Shown here: positions 1 through 12,335 of the stretch, one piece after another
Layout of the letters: each line of letters starts with the position of its first letter
Position numbering within the stretch: position 1 is the stretch's first letter
NCBI GenBank assembly: GCA_004154925.1
Contig: QJNS01000040.1
Location: 1-64,000, forward strand
DNA from: Monosporascus cannonballus
Taxonomy: Eukaryota > Ascomycota > Sordariomycetes > Xylariales
Reading direction: 5' to 3'
Length of the DNA stretch: 64,000 bases
The notes under the pieces: generated by a model
What the model saw: the letters and a program-made list of their open reading frames with translations, nothing else
Databases searched by the model: none
Told to the model about the DNA's origin: nothing
Program-made: the position numbers and the translations under genes

Positions 1-3000
1 GCCATGGCTGAAGCAGCAGCCGAGACGGGCCGCGGAGAAAAGTATCGAAAGCGGTAGCCGAGAAGGAGTTAAGAGGTAATAAGACGCGCGACGACGAGCG
101 TGAATAGGAGAAAGGACAAAGAGGCGCCTTCCCTTGTATAATATACCTACCAGAGGGACTGCCGGTACTAGAGCGAGGCGGCCCGGGACACTGCAAGCAT
201 GTACAGCGTTATGACATTGCTGTTGTTATGGCCTCGGCATCCTGTCCACGTGTGTTCGTGTATGCATGTGTGTCTTATCTATATACGTGTTTATGTTGAC
301 GGTCTGTTCCCACTGCTAGATGGAGCCATTTATTCTGGTCATCTAATCCCTACCCGTCACGGGTTTTATTATCGTTGCTTGCGATACTGGTTCGAATTGT
401 CTACAGCGAAGGCGGGGAGTTCCCATGCGACAGCTGCGTACGTTGGATAGGTAGAATGCCGCACCAGCTTTGACCATGTTTCCATCCCCAGTATCACCAG
501 ACGCCTATGGGAATGGACGAAGACGTATCCCGAATATCTCGAGAACTCGACGGACCGCCGCCAGAGGAGACTCGGCGAGTTAGAACCAATAAACCCCCCC
601 CCGCCACAACTTTTTCATACTGTGGCATGGGATTTTGTCGTCGCTTTACGCCTGGTCTTTTCGGAAACTGCATATGGCGCCTGCCTGGTTTTTCTACTGC
701 TGGACACATTGCTTACGATTACTTGCAAGTCTAGCCAAGTGCAGCATTTTACCCCCCTGGGCCCACCATTTTATACCGCTGAGAATTGGGCCAGTTTAAT
801 CATTTTGGCATTATGATCTTAAACTGGGTTATCCCGGTACGATATATCGGCGATCATAAACCCAAGTTCCTGAGCGACGTTTGACAATTGTTACTTTTGC
901 GCTCAGGAACGCAGTTGGCCATGGCGACCGCGTACCAACCCCAGACAGACGGACTGCCTGAAAGACGCAACCAAGACGTTGAAATGGAAATCCGCTAAGG
1001 CATGACAGCTTCTGACATTCCGTGGGTGGAGGGGGTGAGGGCAAGGCCCGCCATCCGACGCCCGTAGATCGGTGTAGCTCTCTGCATGCACGATTGACGC
1101 GCAAACGAAGGAGCAAGTCTGTCGCCGCCGTGAAGAAAGTCACTGTGGTCTCGTGGCTGCAGGTGCTCATTAGCGGCGACTCCCCGGCATGACGTACGTG
1201 AGCGCAATATAAAGCTTCGAGGCGGCGGTGCGAAACAGGGGCGCTTCCGGAAGCGGACATCGTATCGGTGACGTGAAGGGGGTGGTGGTCTAACACCACA
1301 CTCAGAACCCAGCATATCTGCAATCCCCCTACCTTAACTACCTCGGGGTTCCTGGATGGATGAAAGTGTGTACGGGCTGTTCCTCTCGCTGCTGGGTAGA
1401 GATGCAGAGCCGCAGTTAGACTCTGAAGAAGCATCTCCGGCCCCACAGTCCGGAAGCATGGGGGAGGGGGTCCCAAGACTCGCTCCTGGTAGCTTCCTAG
1501 GCCCTACCGCCCGGATTCTCGGCCGGCTAACTTGGCGGCGTGTCCGTCACATGTGATAACGTTACGGGCCACAGGAGCACCCCCGCAGGATAGTCGACGT
1601 GGAGCCACGGAGGGAGGGCTCTTGATCAGAAAAGGCTAGCCCGAAGCCCGGATGACAGCTACCTAGTTCCCAAAACAGGTTGCGGTCGCGAACCGGAATG
1701 AGGGCACCTATGGCATACCGAGTGGTCGTCGTCGGCCCAAAAGGCAACCTGCGGTTGAGGCTGATATCGCATGAGGGACCGGGAGACATCGATACTCATT
1801 CGTTCGCACGCCGTTCTCCACCGGGAATTTCTGCCCGGGAAGCAGCGCCCGCCGGGGAAGTTGGCGCGAACGCGTGATAGCCCTCGTCAGTGGCGGTATG
1901 ATACTGATGCATGTGGTTCTCGGTGCCGCAGAAGGATGCAACCACCTACCTTAGCGTACTTACGTGGCCACGACAAGGTTAACACCCTCGTTTTCTGGGT
2001 TTTGGCCGAGAGAAGGCGTATGGAAAGCACTTGGTGCTAGCCCGGTGGATATGGACGAGCTACAGCAGTCGGCGATATTTTGTGCTTGGGTGGCGAAGAC
2101 AGCGCGGAGAGCGGTTGCGGCAGTAGGGGGAAATAGGGGTCTTCGGTGGACGGCATCAGACTCTTTCTCTGCTTACCGCACGCTTCTAGCGTACGTTCCA
2201 ATCCCCCATCGCCCGATAATGGAACTTGACGTCGCCGCCTTCTTCGATCGCGGTGCATAACTGAGATAGGGGTCCGTGGGCTTCGTCAAAGCTAACAGCG
2301 CCACGGTTACCGTCGAGGATAGCTCAGCCAGCCACGCTAGAGTCGACGGGGGCCATCGCGAGCGGCTCCCGCGCCAGCGAAATGCCCCGTGCCGTGACGG
2401 GGATCCAGGTTGGAGGATTGGGACTGAAGCTCGCGCTTCTGGGATTGACACTTCTCCCCGATGGGTCCTAGAGAGCCTAACTCCCGTCTTACCGTCACAG
2501 CGGCTGGGCATGCCGAAGATCAGACCAAGCGATGCATTATCCAACGAATCAGCACGTAAAGCACGGTGACGCTCCAACGAGCGGGGCTCTACTAACCTAC
2601 TTCATAGCGTGGGCTTCGGTTTCAAAAACCCCATTTGCCATGGTCGTAGAAACTAAACGACGTAATCCGCCTCGGGCCTTGCAGGTCAAGGGCGTTAGGG
2701 GTGACATGCAGCTTAGCTCGTTGCAAATGTGTATTAACGTTATCACATACTCGACTGGACTGCGGAGCGGCTCGGCTGCTACATGGCCATAGCTCCGGGA
2801 ACTTCTCAGAGCAAGGTAACATGCCATGAAGCATATGCAACGTGCGGTAGACAGGGCGGAATTCGACAGTCGAGAGCCTGATGGCTGAACGCCTTGGCGC
2901 GTTTTTTAAAATTTAATATAAATCTGATTATAGACTGTGTGGTTTGAAAAGGACCAGGCCTCTTACGAGATGGGAGCGCAACGGTTAAAGCCCCCTCAGT

Positions 3001-3250
3001 TACTCGCAGGTTTAGCACCTGTTTAACGTCAGCGCGAGGCGCCGGTCTATGTGGATATCCGACAGCTTTCCTTGTATAAAGAGTGGGACGGAGAGCGAAA
3101 CAACGACTAATGTGACGGGTCGGCTACAGCTCCAAGGGCATTGTAAACGTTAGTTAGCTCCACCGGGTCCGCTATATAGTCGGGTATAATCGCTTACAAA
3201 TTTTAGCCCAGGACGTAGTAGGACGTTCTGCCGGCGCTAGCTGCTATTAA
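1..3250. other. GC-balanced block with no recognisable gene
   Basis: Base composition is near even and CpG is frequent, unlike the AT-rich DNA that follows. The change is abrupt, apart from a short AT-rich patch near 2905-2935 and a last GC-normal stretch to about 3250. Open frames exist on both strands (longest 829-1476 minus, 215 codons), but they overlap one another in several frames, carry no domain I recognise and show no codon preference. I see no splice-joined gene, RNA gene or repeat. It could be unmutated intergenic or subtelomeric DNA, a fast-evolving orphan locus, or an assembly artefact. Confidence 0.5.
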
Positions 3251-6222
3251 GGTTGCCGATGTTCGAAAATTTTCGATTTTTAGATACACTGACGACGTCA
3301 TATAGAATATAAAATTTTACACATCAATATAGTACATAGTAGCTTAATAAAGATAGACCATAAAAGTTGTAATTAGTATGTTATTGAATTTAATAGTATA
3401 GTGTCCTCGTTTTAACGCACAGAGAAACGAAAGAAGTGAAAGAGAATTATTATAATGTATTCCTTTTTTCTTTTTTTTTACTCTCTAGAATCAACTTTCC
3501 AAATAGGAAAATAACTACCATAGCAGTATGCGCGGACGTGGGTTCCATGTGGAACTAAGATAGCTGCTAAGAATCTGCAAGTTAAAAACGAGAACATCGA
3601 TTATACTAGCTGCGAAGGCGGTCGCCTTTTATTATATTTATTATTAAAATTTAAATATACTAAGTTTAAGCACGTTCAAAATAATAGTGTAATAAAGAAA
3701 TATAATTAATAGCACTAAGTATTAAAAAGTAATAGATTACATTATATCGAAGCTGCTATATATATAACTAAAATAGTAAAATTTAAAAATTAATATAAAA
3801 AACAAAAAGTAAATAATAAAGCCGTAAGAAAATAGTTAAAATAATAAAGCTTATATTAACTAAAATTACTGCGCATTAAAAACTGTAGACGCTTAAGTTT
3901 TTTATATAACTTTTTTTAAAATCAACTTAGTAAAAAGTAACTTGAATAAATACTACTTTAATAAAAATTTATATTATAAAGTTTCTACGATATTTATACA
4001 TTTTATATTAATTTAGTACGATTTAATAAATTTTTGCCTTTAGTTTTATTACATATATATAAAGTTATATTTACTGTTAGGAAATCTATATTATATTTTT
4101 AACAGTTACATCGTTTAGTTGAATATATAATAGTTTATTTTGCGAAAAAAAACATATAGTATATTATACAGAATACTTGCGTTATAAATCAGTCGTGTTT
4201 TTATTAAAAGGTTTAAGTGATAAAGTTAAATAAATTATATTTTTATTACATATTAATTTAAGCTTATCTTTTAATCTCTTTTTTATTTTCTTAAAGTTAT
4301 TTATTTACCGCTTTATAACATTAAATATTAACTAATTAATCTCAAATTCTTGTAATAAATTAGCAAGGCCTTAGATTCTTTTTATAAATTGTAAACTTTA
4401 ACGTAAAATATAAACTTACATAGATTTTACATATTTTATACTTATATTCAGTTAATTTTATACAATTCTAGTAATTTTAGTATTGTTAGAGTAATTTTTA
4501 TATTATTTAAGCCTTTAATTATTACGTATTAATTATTTTCATCTTATTTACAATGATAAACGTCTGTATTACTGAATTGTTTTATACAACTTTATAATTC
4601 GCTGGTAAATTAAAAAATATATAGGAATTACGATATATAATCACTTAAAATAAAATTTACAGCAATGATGTAGCTACTAGCCTAAAGCTTAGATTAATAG
4701 ACTTTATAAAAGACAGAAGTATCATAATATTATAAAGCGAAATGTATCTATTTCTAAATTAGTTTTTAAAAAGTTTATAATGAATTAATATATATTATTA
4801 TTATTAATTATATATATATTACAATAATTTGTAATTTATTTATATAGGTACAAACGCTAAACAGAGTATTTTAAATTAAATAAATAAATATATAACATAA
4901 TAAATATAAAATTATAGTCTTGTAAAATATACTATTAAAAGCTTTCTAGAAATTTAAATAATTAATAATTCAATACCAAATCCTGTGAACGTTCTTAAAC
5001 ATAATATGAAATATAATATATTATATTTAAATAAAACAGGCTTTAAAACAATTAATAACATAATTAAATAAAATAATAATAGTACAAATACAATATATAT
5101 GTATATAAGAATTTAGTAAAAGTAAATAAAATAAATATAACGACTTAATAAAATACTTTCACGTTATTAATCGATTTTTAAATTTATTACAAAAAGCTAT
5201 ATAACAAAAAGCTAAATATTAAAATAGAGCGAGATGTTACTTTTCTAATCAGCTTCGGCTAATCAAAAAGTTCTAGCTTTATATATATTAGGAGGTTTTT
5301 TTTCGTTCTAGGTTTAATCTTAGAACATTATCCACAATTATTGCAACTTATTATGTTTTTTACTATTTCAGTTATCGAAGTTCAGTATTATTAACATAAT
5401 CGTATTAAGTTCTTTATCTCGATAATCTCATTCCGTATAGTGACATAGCTTATTTAACCGAATTAATTAAAACTAAATCTTCTCTACTTTAATTTAATAA
5501 ATATTGCTATAATAAAGTTAATAAATAATATAAGAAATATTTTTTTTAAAAAAGCAATTAAATATATAAAACTTTATATTATTAATATTACGCTAATTCG
5601 TTATTAACATTTTAAGTTATAATAAATGATTTTTAAATATAGTTTAAATTTGCTTTCGTTATAATAAATTATTATCTAAATATTTCTAAAACTTTAATTT
5701 AAATCGATAATAATAAAATAAGGCACAATATTTAATTTATAATAAAATTCGGTTGATTACAATATTCGAATTTTTTATATATATTAAAAAAAATCCTTTT
5801 GTTCCAGTTTTTATTTAAAAGCAATATTATCTATTATATATTTAAATACATTTCAGTTTGCTTATTTAATTTATAATATATAATTAAATTTAATTTTAAA
5901 TTTTATAAACTATAAATTGTATTAGAATATATGTAATTAATTTATACTAATTAATTTCGATATACTCTAGCTTAATTTTATATTCGTAAATCTTAATTCG
6001 CAATATTTTTTAATAAATATAAAAAATGCAGTATATTTTATAATTATACGTCTTTAACGCGTTGTGTATTTATAGCTTTATATAATTCTATTATATTATT
6101 AACTTTTTTTAACGTATACTTTATTTTAAACGCACTTAATTTAATTATATTATATTATATATCTTTGTCAAATTCTTGTAACGTTTTTATAACTATACAA
6201 TTGTTAATATTTTATTTATATT
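3251..6222. other. AT-rich RIP-degraded DNA
   Basis: Strongly AT-rich with no usable frame in any phase. A few GC-richer words survive, for example around 3525-3630 and 5225-5300. The second contains a TGTTAC start near 5234 that might be a scrap of LTR, but no matching end or target duplication was found. Most likely decayed transposon sequence. No gene seen. Confidence 0.6.
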
Positions 6223-6428
6223 TGTCAGCAGTCACAGTGATCAAATGCAGAAAACTGGTGATAGCTTGATGATTTATGCTAGGAAAGACTGAAGAAGTCT
6301 GGGGCGTACCGCCCTTACATATACGTTCTGTTTGTACAAACGGTAATCTCTAGACAAACGCTGTCCCAGGCAGCAGAGCATTGCTTTAAAGCGCCCGCCG
6401 TAGGCATTTAAAGTACCTAACTGCCGAA
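6223..6428 (-). repeat. 3' LTR of the copia element
   Basis: Matches 12130-12335 base for base apart from mainly C/T and G/A differences. It keeps many GC-rich words, such as the block around 6300-6420, so this copy is less mutated than its partner, especially over its first 28 bases. Its inner end reads GAA where the other copy has GACA. Confidence 0.85.
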
Positions 6429-9400
6429 TCGCCCTTTTGCATCAGATAATTTTATTTACTAAAGTTTTTAGTTTGTATAGGAATTGAACTTTTATTTTCG
6501 TTAATCTTAAGTGCTTTTTGGCTTATTTTATACTTGTATTTTTTTAAGCCCTAAATTAGCCATAAATCGTTCGAAATTAACTTTATTTAATAGTTTCGTA
6601 AATTTATCTGTTAAGTTATCTTTATTTTCCACGTACTGAAAACAGATATTTTTGTCCTGAACCTTCTAATGTACGTAATAATATTCGAACCGAATATAAC
6701 GTTTTTTTCGAGTTTTCTATATTTTCGTTACTTATTTTAACGTATTTGTATTATTTTTCAAAATAGGAATAAAACCTTTAGGTATAAGCCCTAGTTTTAT
6801 AAGGAAATTCTTAATTCTAATTACTTCCGTTATTATTATTTTTGCTTTTATATATTTTATTTCCGTAATATATTTAATAATAATATTTTGTAATTTCGAA
6901 AATTACGTAACGGATATTCTAGTTATAAAAAATACGTATCCCGTAATAAACTTTGTTAATTCGGAATTTATAAAGTTTGTATTTATTATTCTGAATAACT
7001 TTAAGTCGTTATATTTTCGGTAAAAGTAATTTTCGTTTAACTTTTATACTGAAAAAATAAATTTACCGTACCGTTTAAATATCGTAATAATTACTTAATA
7101 TGTTCCCTGTATCTAGGTAACAAATTATTTATGAACTTAATTTAAGTTAAGGTTGTAAATATTATATCCGATTTGTTAATATAATTAAAAAGGTTAAATT
7201 TTCTTATTAGGTTAACGTATTTAAACGTTTTTTCCTTGTTAATTATTTCGTCGTACCATATAATATGTTTTAAGTAATCCTTAATAAATAATGTAAATAT
7301 TTTCCGTATAACGTTTAAATTTATTAATTATAATAATTTTTCGATATATTATTATTAATTCAACCCGACATTTTTAGTTAGCGAAAAACGTATAATCCGT
7401 ATATCCAGATATTAATTTGCGTTATTTCAATCTTTAATAAGTACGTTTTTAACGATTTTTTTAGTAATATCTTAAAAATATTATTTGTTAAAGCCGAAAA
7501 ACAAAACGTTATCGACGTATAAAGCGATAATAGCTCCTATTTCCAGGTTATAGTATATTACGTCGTCCGAAATTAATAAACGGAATTCTTATTTTTTTAA
7601 TATTTTTCTTATTTGTTTTATTAAGTAATTCCAGCTTATTTTAGGCCGTATAATGAGTTTATTAATTTAATAACCTTTTTAAAAGAAAATTAATAAATAT
7701 CTTTATTTATTAAGTTTATATTAAAGTATTTCGGTAATATAGGAAAAAGCTTTATATAAATATTTTTCTTTAGATAATTATTTAGGTAAACGGTAATAAA
7801 ATTAATTTAAAATATATGCTAGCCCAAGGCGGCAATTAACGTTATCAAAATTTTCCAATATATAGCTCTTATAATATTAGTTATAATTTCGTTATAATTT
7901 ATTTTTTTCCGTTAAGTAAATTTTTTTGCCTAAATACGGGCCTTGCATTTTTCCAATTTTTCCGTAAATATATACTTCTTTCTTAATACCTATTTAATAT
8001 TTATAAGGTGCTCGTAAGCTTTTTCGCCAGGGGGTATAAACTTAAAGGTTCCGCATAAAACACTTATTTTAATTTCCGTAAAAATCGTTTTAAGCTATAT
8101 TTTTAGTTTTAAGTTCCTTATAATTTTTTTCAGATTTAAACCGTCGTTTATTATAAATAACCTATAAGTTTCGTTATTAAGGTTATTACCAAAGTCGAAA
8201 TAAAAGGTATATATATTATAATTATTTTTTTCGTTGTTTTTTAGTTTAAAATTAACTTTAATTTATGCAAGAATTCCGGAGCTTCGTCTAAGATTTCCAA
8301 GATATACAAATTATGGACTGTTTTGTTGGATTCTCTTTTTTGGGCTTTATTTGCTTTATTTCTTAATTTATATCGTCCTTTGAAATAAGGTTATTATTTT
8401 TATTTTTTATTTCGATATCCTGCTTTCAATAATATTTTGAACGTTTTTATATAGGTTGCGGGAATAACCGAATAACATTTTTCGAGCTAAGAGGTTATTT
8501 TAATTTTTTCTGATTTTTATAAATAATAATGTATGGTATTATTAATAATTTGTTATGTTTTAATAACTAAACCTTATAATTATATATTCCTTAATACCTT
8601 AATAACATTCCTTTTGCTTTTTAGGTTATTAGTTTTTTTTAATTTAACCCTATAATTTGTATCTATAAAAACTATATATTTGTTATTAAGGATGCGAAAA
8701 TAACTATTATCCGGCTTATATAACCGTTTCGGTTTAAAGTCGAATACGTTTTTAAAATATTCGATAAATATTATATTTTTTATAATTAATTATCTTATTC
8801 TGTTAATCGTATAGGTTATAACTTTTATTATAAGGTCCTAAAAATATATAAATATTTTTATTTATATAGAAATTATACGCGTTTTATTTTGAAAAAATTA
8901 GATATTACGTTTTGTAATTTTATTTTAATATTAATTATGTAAATTAGAAATTATCAGCTTAATACCTTTTATAACGCAAAGGTTTTCGATAATTATTATG
9001 CCGAATTTTTTGTTACCGTTAAGCCGTAAAATCTATATTTTTTTTGCTTAACGTTTTTCAACGTTTAGTTATTCGCATAATATACGTATATAAATATTGT
9101 TATATTTTTTTTAATCTTAAACGAATGGTACTCCTTATAGCGTGATAAATCGTTTATAATAAGTCCAAAATAGCTATTATTTTTAATGCTAACGGGCTTT
9201 ATTAAGCTTACGTCGTATTAAATAATTTCCTTAACGAATTATCCTCGTTTTTAAGGGTTTATAGACGAGATTTTCCGTATTTTCGTTTTGTTATAAGTTA
9301 TATAAAGGATAATTTTTATATCTTTAAAGTTTAAATTTATTCCCGTAAATTTCTTAATAATCTAAATTAGTTATTTAATATTGGAGTAGCAAAGGCGGCG

Positions 9401-12129
9401 GTACCAAAAAAATAATTTTCTTTATAATCTTGTTTATTATAAAAACCTTTCCGTTTTTAAAAGTTTTTATAAGGGCCTTTTTTAAGTTATTAATTAAATT
9501 ACCGTTATTTTCCTTGTTATATACCTTTTTTAATACGTATCTTTATTAATCGTTTTCTTTTATTATTGAAACTTTAATAATAAGTTTTAACTTTTTATAA
9601 AATTATAAAAAAAAATCCTTTTTAGAAAACATTAATTATTATTAATTAGGTTTTATTAATGTTAATTAAGGTATTATAATTTAGGTAATTCTTTTATTTG
9701 TAAAATATTTTTTCGGAAAATATTTTTAATAGGAAATACTTAATATGTAATATATATCTTATTATAACTTCGTTATTTTTTCCATTAAGGCCTTTTAAAA
9801 ATTATTTAATAATATTGATAAAAATAATAATTATTAATCCGCCTTTTGTTATAATTTAAATTTCTTTGGATTTAATATCCAACATAATATTTTTCTTAAA
9901 GTTATCGATATTATTCATAATATTAATATTTACCCCCGAATTCCAAACCAATTTATTTCGGTTATTTTTTTATAGAAAAATGTACGTACAGAAATATGAC
10001 GTTATTTATAATTATCGTTTTAATTGTTTTAAGACAGTTAGTAATCTAGAACTTAATGCGTTTAACCGCTTGAAACTTAAGGCTCTCGGTTATCTGTAAC
10101 TTAAGGTTTTTATCTATTATGGCTCCCTAAGTTTTTTGCTGTACTATTTCGTCGTACTATTGTATAAAGTTTTGAAATTATTATTTTTTAACGTAAACGC
10201 TAAAGGTTTTTCCGTTTAACCGGTATAGGTCCTTAAGATTTTTAAAAATAAATTGCTTTTCGCTTTAATTACTATTACGGATACTGCGAAAATTATTATT
10301 ATTGTTATTTTAGCCGTTATTATTATTTTAATATGATTTATGCGTTTTTTTTTCCTTTATTATTTTTCCGCTTTTTTTGCGGTGTAAGGCAGTTTTTCGC
10401 TATATAGCCATATTTTCCATAATTAAAATAAAGGGGCTTTTTATTTTGAGAATTATTACTGTTATTATCATTATTTTTTTAGGCGTTATAGGCCTCTTCG
10501 TTTTTTGGGTTATTAATACGGTTATAAAATTTATTATTAAAATTATTAATTAATTATTAGAAGGAATAATCCGTTTGCTTTAATACTAATTAAATGGTTT
10601 TATACTAGCTGCTGGTTCGGTCCTTTATAATAATAAGGAACATAATAATTTGTTTTTCTGATTTAAATTATATATTATAATCTTTTACTTTGCGAAAAAG
10701 CTTTTAAAATTTAATGGTAAATTATATTAAGTTTTTTTTATCTTAAATAATTTTGCTAAACTTTTTTCAAAGGGACCTTTACTTAGCCTTATATATAGCG
10801 GTATCAGTTTTCCTGAAAATCCTTAATATTTTCGTATTTTTTTAAATACTTATAATTAACTTTAAGGACGTTTTTTTTGTAAATTTTAGTAATAACTTTT
10901 ATAAAGCGTAATTAATCCAATTACTTTAGTTTTATTTTGTTTTCGTAATTAATTTTTTTAAAAGCTAAAATAAAAGTGTTATTTTAAAGTTCTTAATTAA
11001 CTAAGCCTAATAGGTAATTTTCCTTATTTAAAGTAATGTCGAAACGCTTTTAACGTAATTTCGTTTTATTTCCGTTATTAAATTTTTTAAAATTCTTTTT
11101 TTATTTTTTAAGATAATACTTAATTTGCTAAAATTATTTAAGTTGCTGAGAAAACCGTTATAACGTTTTCGGTATTTCGAATAACCCCCAGACGAATACG
11201 AATTCGAAAAAGATAATAATAGATTATTTAAATTATCGGGGTTATTACGTATTATATCTTTGTTTTTAAGTAATTCTTTTAACGCTTTTCGTCTTTTTCG
11301 AGACGTCTAGCTTTTTAATAAATTATTTCCTTGGCTGCATTTCGTTTTTTTAAGGAGTTAATTTTTTTCATATCGCTTTTTATTACGATAAGTATTGTTT
11401 TAAAGTGCCTGGCCTAATGGGCTTAACGTTTTATAACGTTTTTCGCAAGCTCTTCGAACTTTGCGATCCTTTCGATCGAGGCGGAAATAATGGCGTTCCG
11501 GCTCCTTATAACTGAAAGCTATCTCCGAATTGGGGCATATTCAATAGTCGTTCCATAATGCTATTTATTTGTTTTATAATATTAATATTTTTCGCGTTTT
11601 AAAGCTTTAATTTTTTTTGTTTTATTTTTAACGCATTAATACGTATTTTCTCGTGCCTTAACGTTTTATCTAATCTTATTAATATTAGTACCAAAAGATA
11701 TATAAAGTTTATTTAGGTTGTTTTCGGATTACTGTTTTTGGATAAAGGTTTTATATTGTTTTTTTTCAGTTACTATTGTAATTAAGGTAATAAGACATTT
11801 TTCTTTAAAAACGCCCCGAACGCAGGTTTTTTTCTTATCGCCATACTTAATGTGCGGTTTTGTTTTTTTATTTTATTTTTATTAAAGTATTGTTTTTCCT
11901 GATCGCCGGAGGCTTTTCGTTAAGAGGAAAGGAAAAGGTCGGGTACGTTACCTTATGTAATAGGGGTTTTATTCGTTATCGTTAATTACTATTTAACTTT
12001 TTTTCGAATCGTTAATTAAGCGATTTTTTCTTAAATTTTACGTTCTCTTTATTAATTTAACCTATAAATAATTATTTCGTTTAACGTATTATAATTATTA
12101 AAAATCTAAAAATACTATTATATTAATAA
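6429..12129 (-). pseudogene. Ty1/copia Gag-Pol polyprotein relic
   Basis: Read on the minus strand, 10375-10440 gives a retroviral-type zinc knuckle. A G-K-Y-G-[H to Y]-I-A-K-N-C pattern is visible; the first cysteine is lost and the histidine is changed as expected from G-to-A mutation. Near 7507-7535 the minus strand reads A-I-I-A-L-Y-V-D-N, the YVDD catalytic loop of copia reverse transcriptase with the second aspartate turned to asparagine. The Gag-to-RT order and distances fit Gag-protease-integrase-RT-RNase H. Integrase residues were not individually located. No open frame longer than about 80 codons remains, and the small plus-strand frame at 9866-10099 is a chance reading of the opposite strand. 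Confidence 0.8.
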
Positions 12130-12335
12130 TTATAATAATTATAATAATTAAATGCAGGAAACTAATAATAGCTTAATAATTTATGCTAAGAAAGATTAAA
12201 AAAGTCTAGGACGTACCGCCCTTATATATACGTCCTGTTTGTACAAACGATAATTCCGGGAAAACGTTATTTCAGGCAGCAGAGTATTATTTCAAAGCGC
12301 TAGCCGTGAGCATCTGAAGCACCCAACTGCCGACA
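12130..12335 (-). repeat. 5' LTR of the copia element
   Basis: Partner of 6223-6428. Its first 28 bases, next to the element interior, are almost wholly converted to A and T, while the rest keeps GC-rich words shared with the left copy. It ends in ACTGCCGACA directly before the target duplication ATATT. Confidence 0.85.

Larger units (their letters stand above)
6223..12335 (-). mobile_element. Complete Ty1/copia LTR retrotransposon, RIP-degraded
   Basis: Two direct repeats of about 206 bases bound a 6.1 kb element. The outer ends read TGTCAGCAGT and ACTGCCGACA, inverted repeats apart from one G/A difference, and a perfect 5-base target duplication ATATT lies at 6218-6222 and 12336-12340. Protein remnants are on the minus strand: a Gag zinc knuckle near 10375-10440 and a copia-type reverse transcriptase catalytic motif near 7507-7535. 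Their order (Gag to the right, polymerase to the left) makes the right repeat the 5' LTR. Stop codons throughout show it is dead. Confidence 0.88.

Noticed and set aside
199..450. 83-codon plus-strand open frame near the left edge
   Set aside because: Composition looks random and no homology is recognised.
829..1476. 215-codon minus-strand open frame
   Set aside because: It overlaps other long frames in different phases, has no recognisable domain, no codon bias and no supporting signals; probably chance in GC-balanced DNA.
2173..2577. 134-codon minus-strand open frame
   Set aside because: It overlaps a 97-codon plus-strand frame, is basic and serine-rich with no motif; not supportable as a gene.
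9866..10099. 77-codon plus-strand open frame
   Set aside because: Antisense to the copia polyprotein relic and low complexity.
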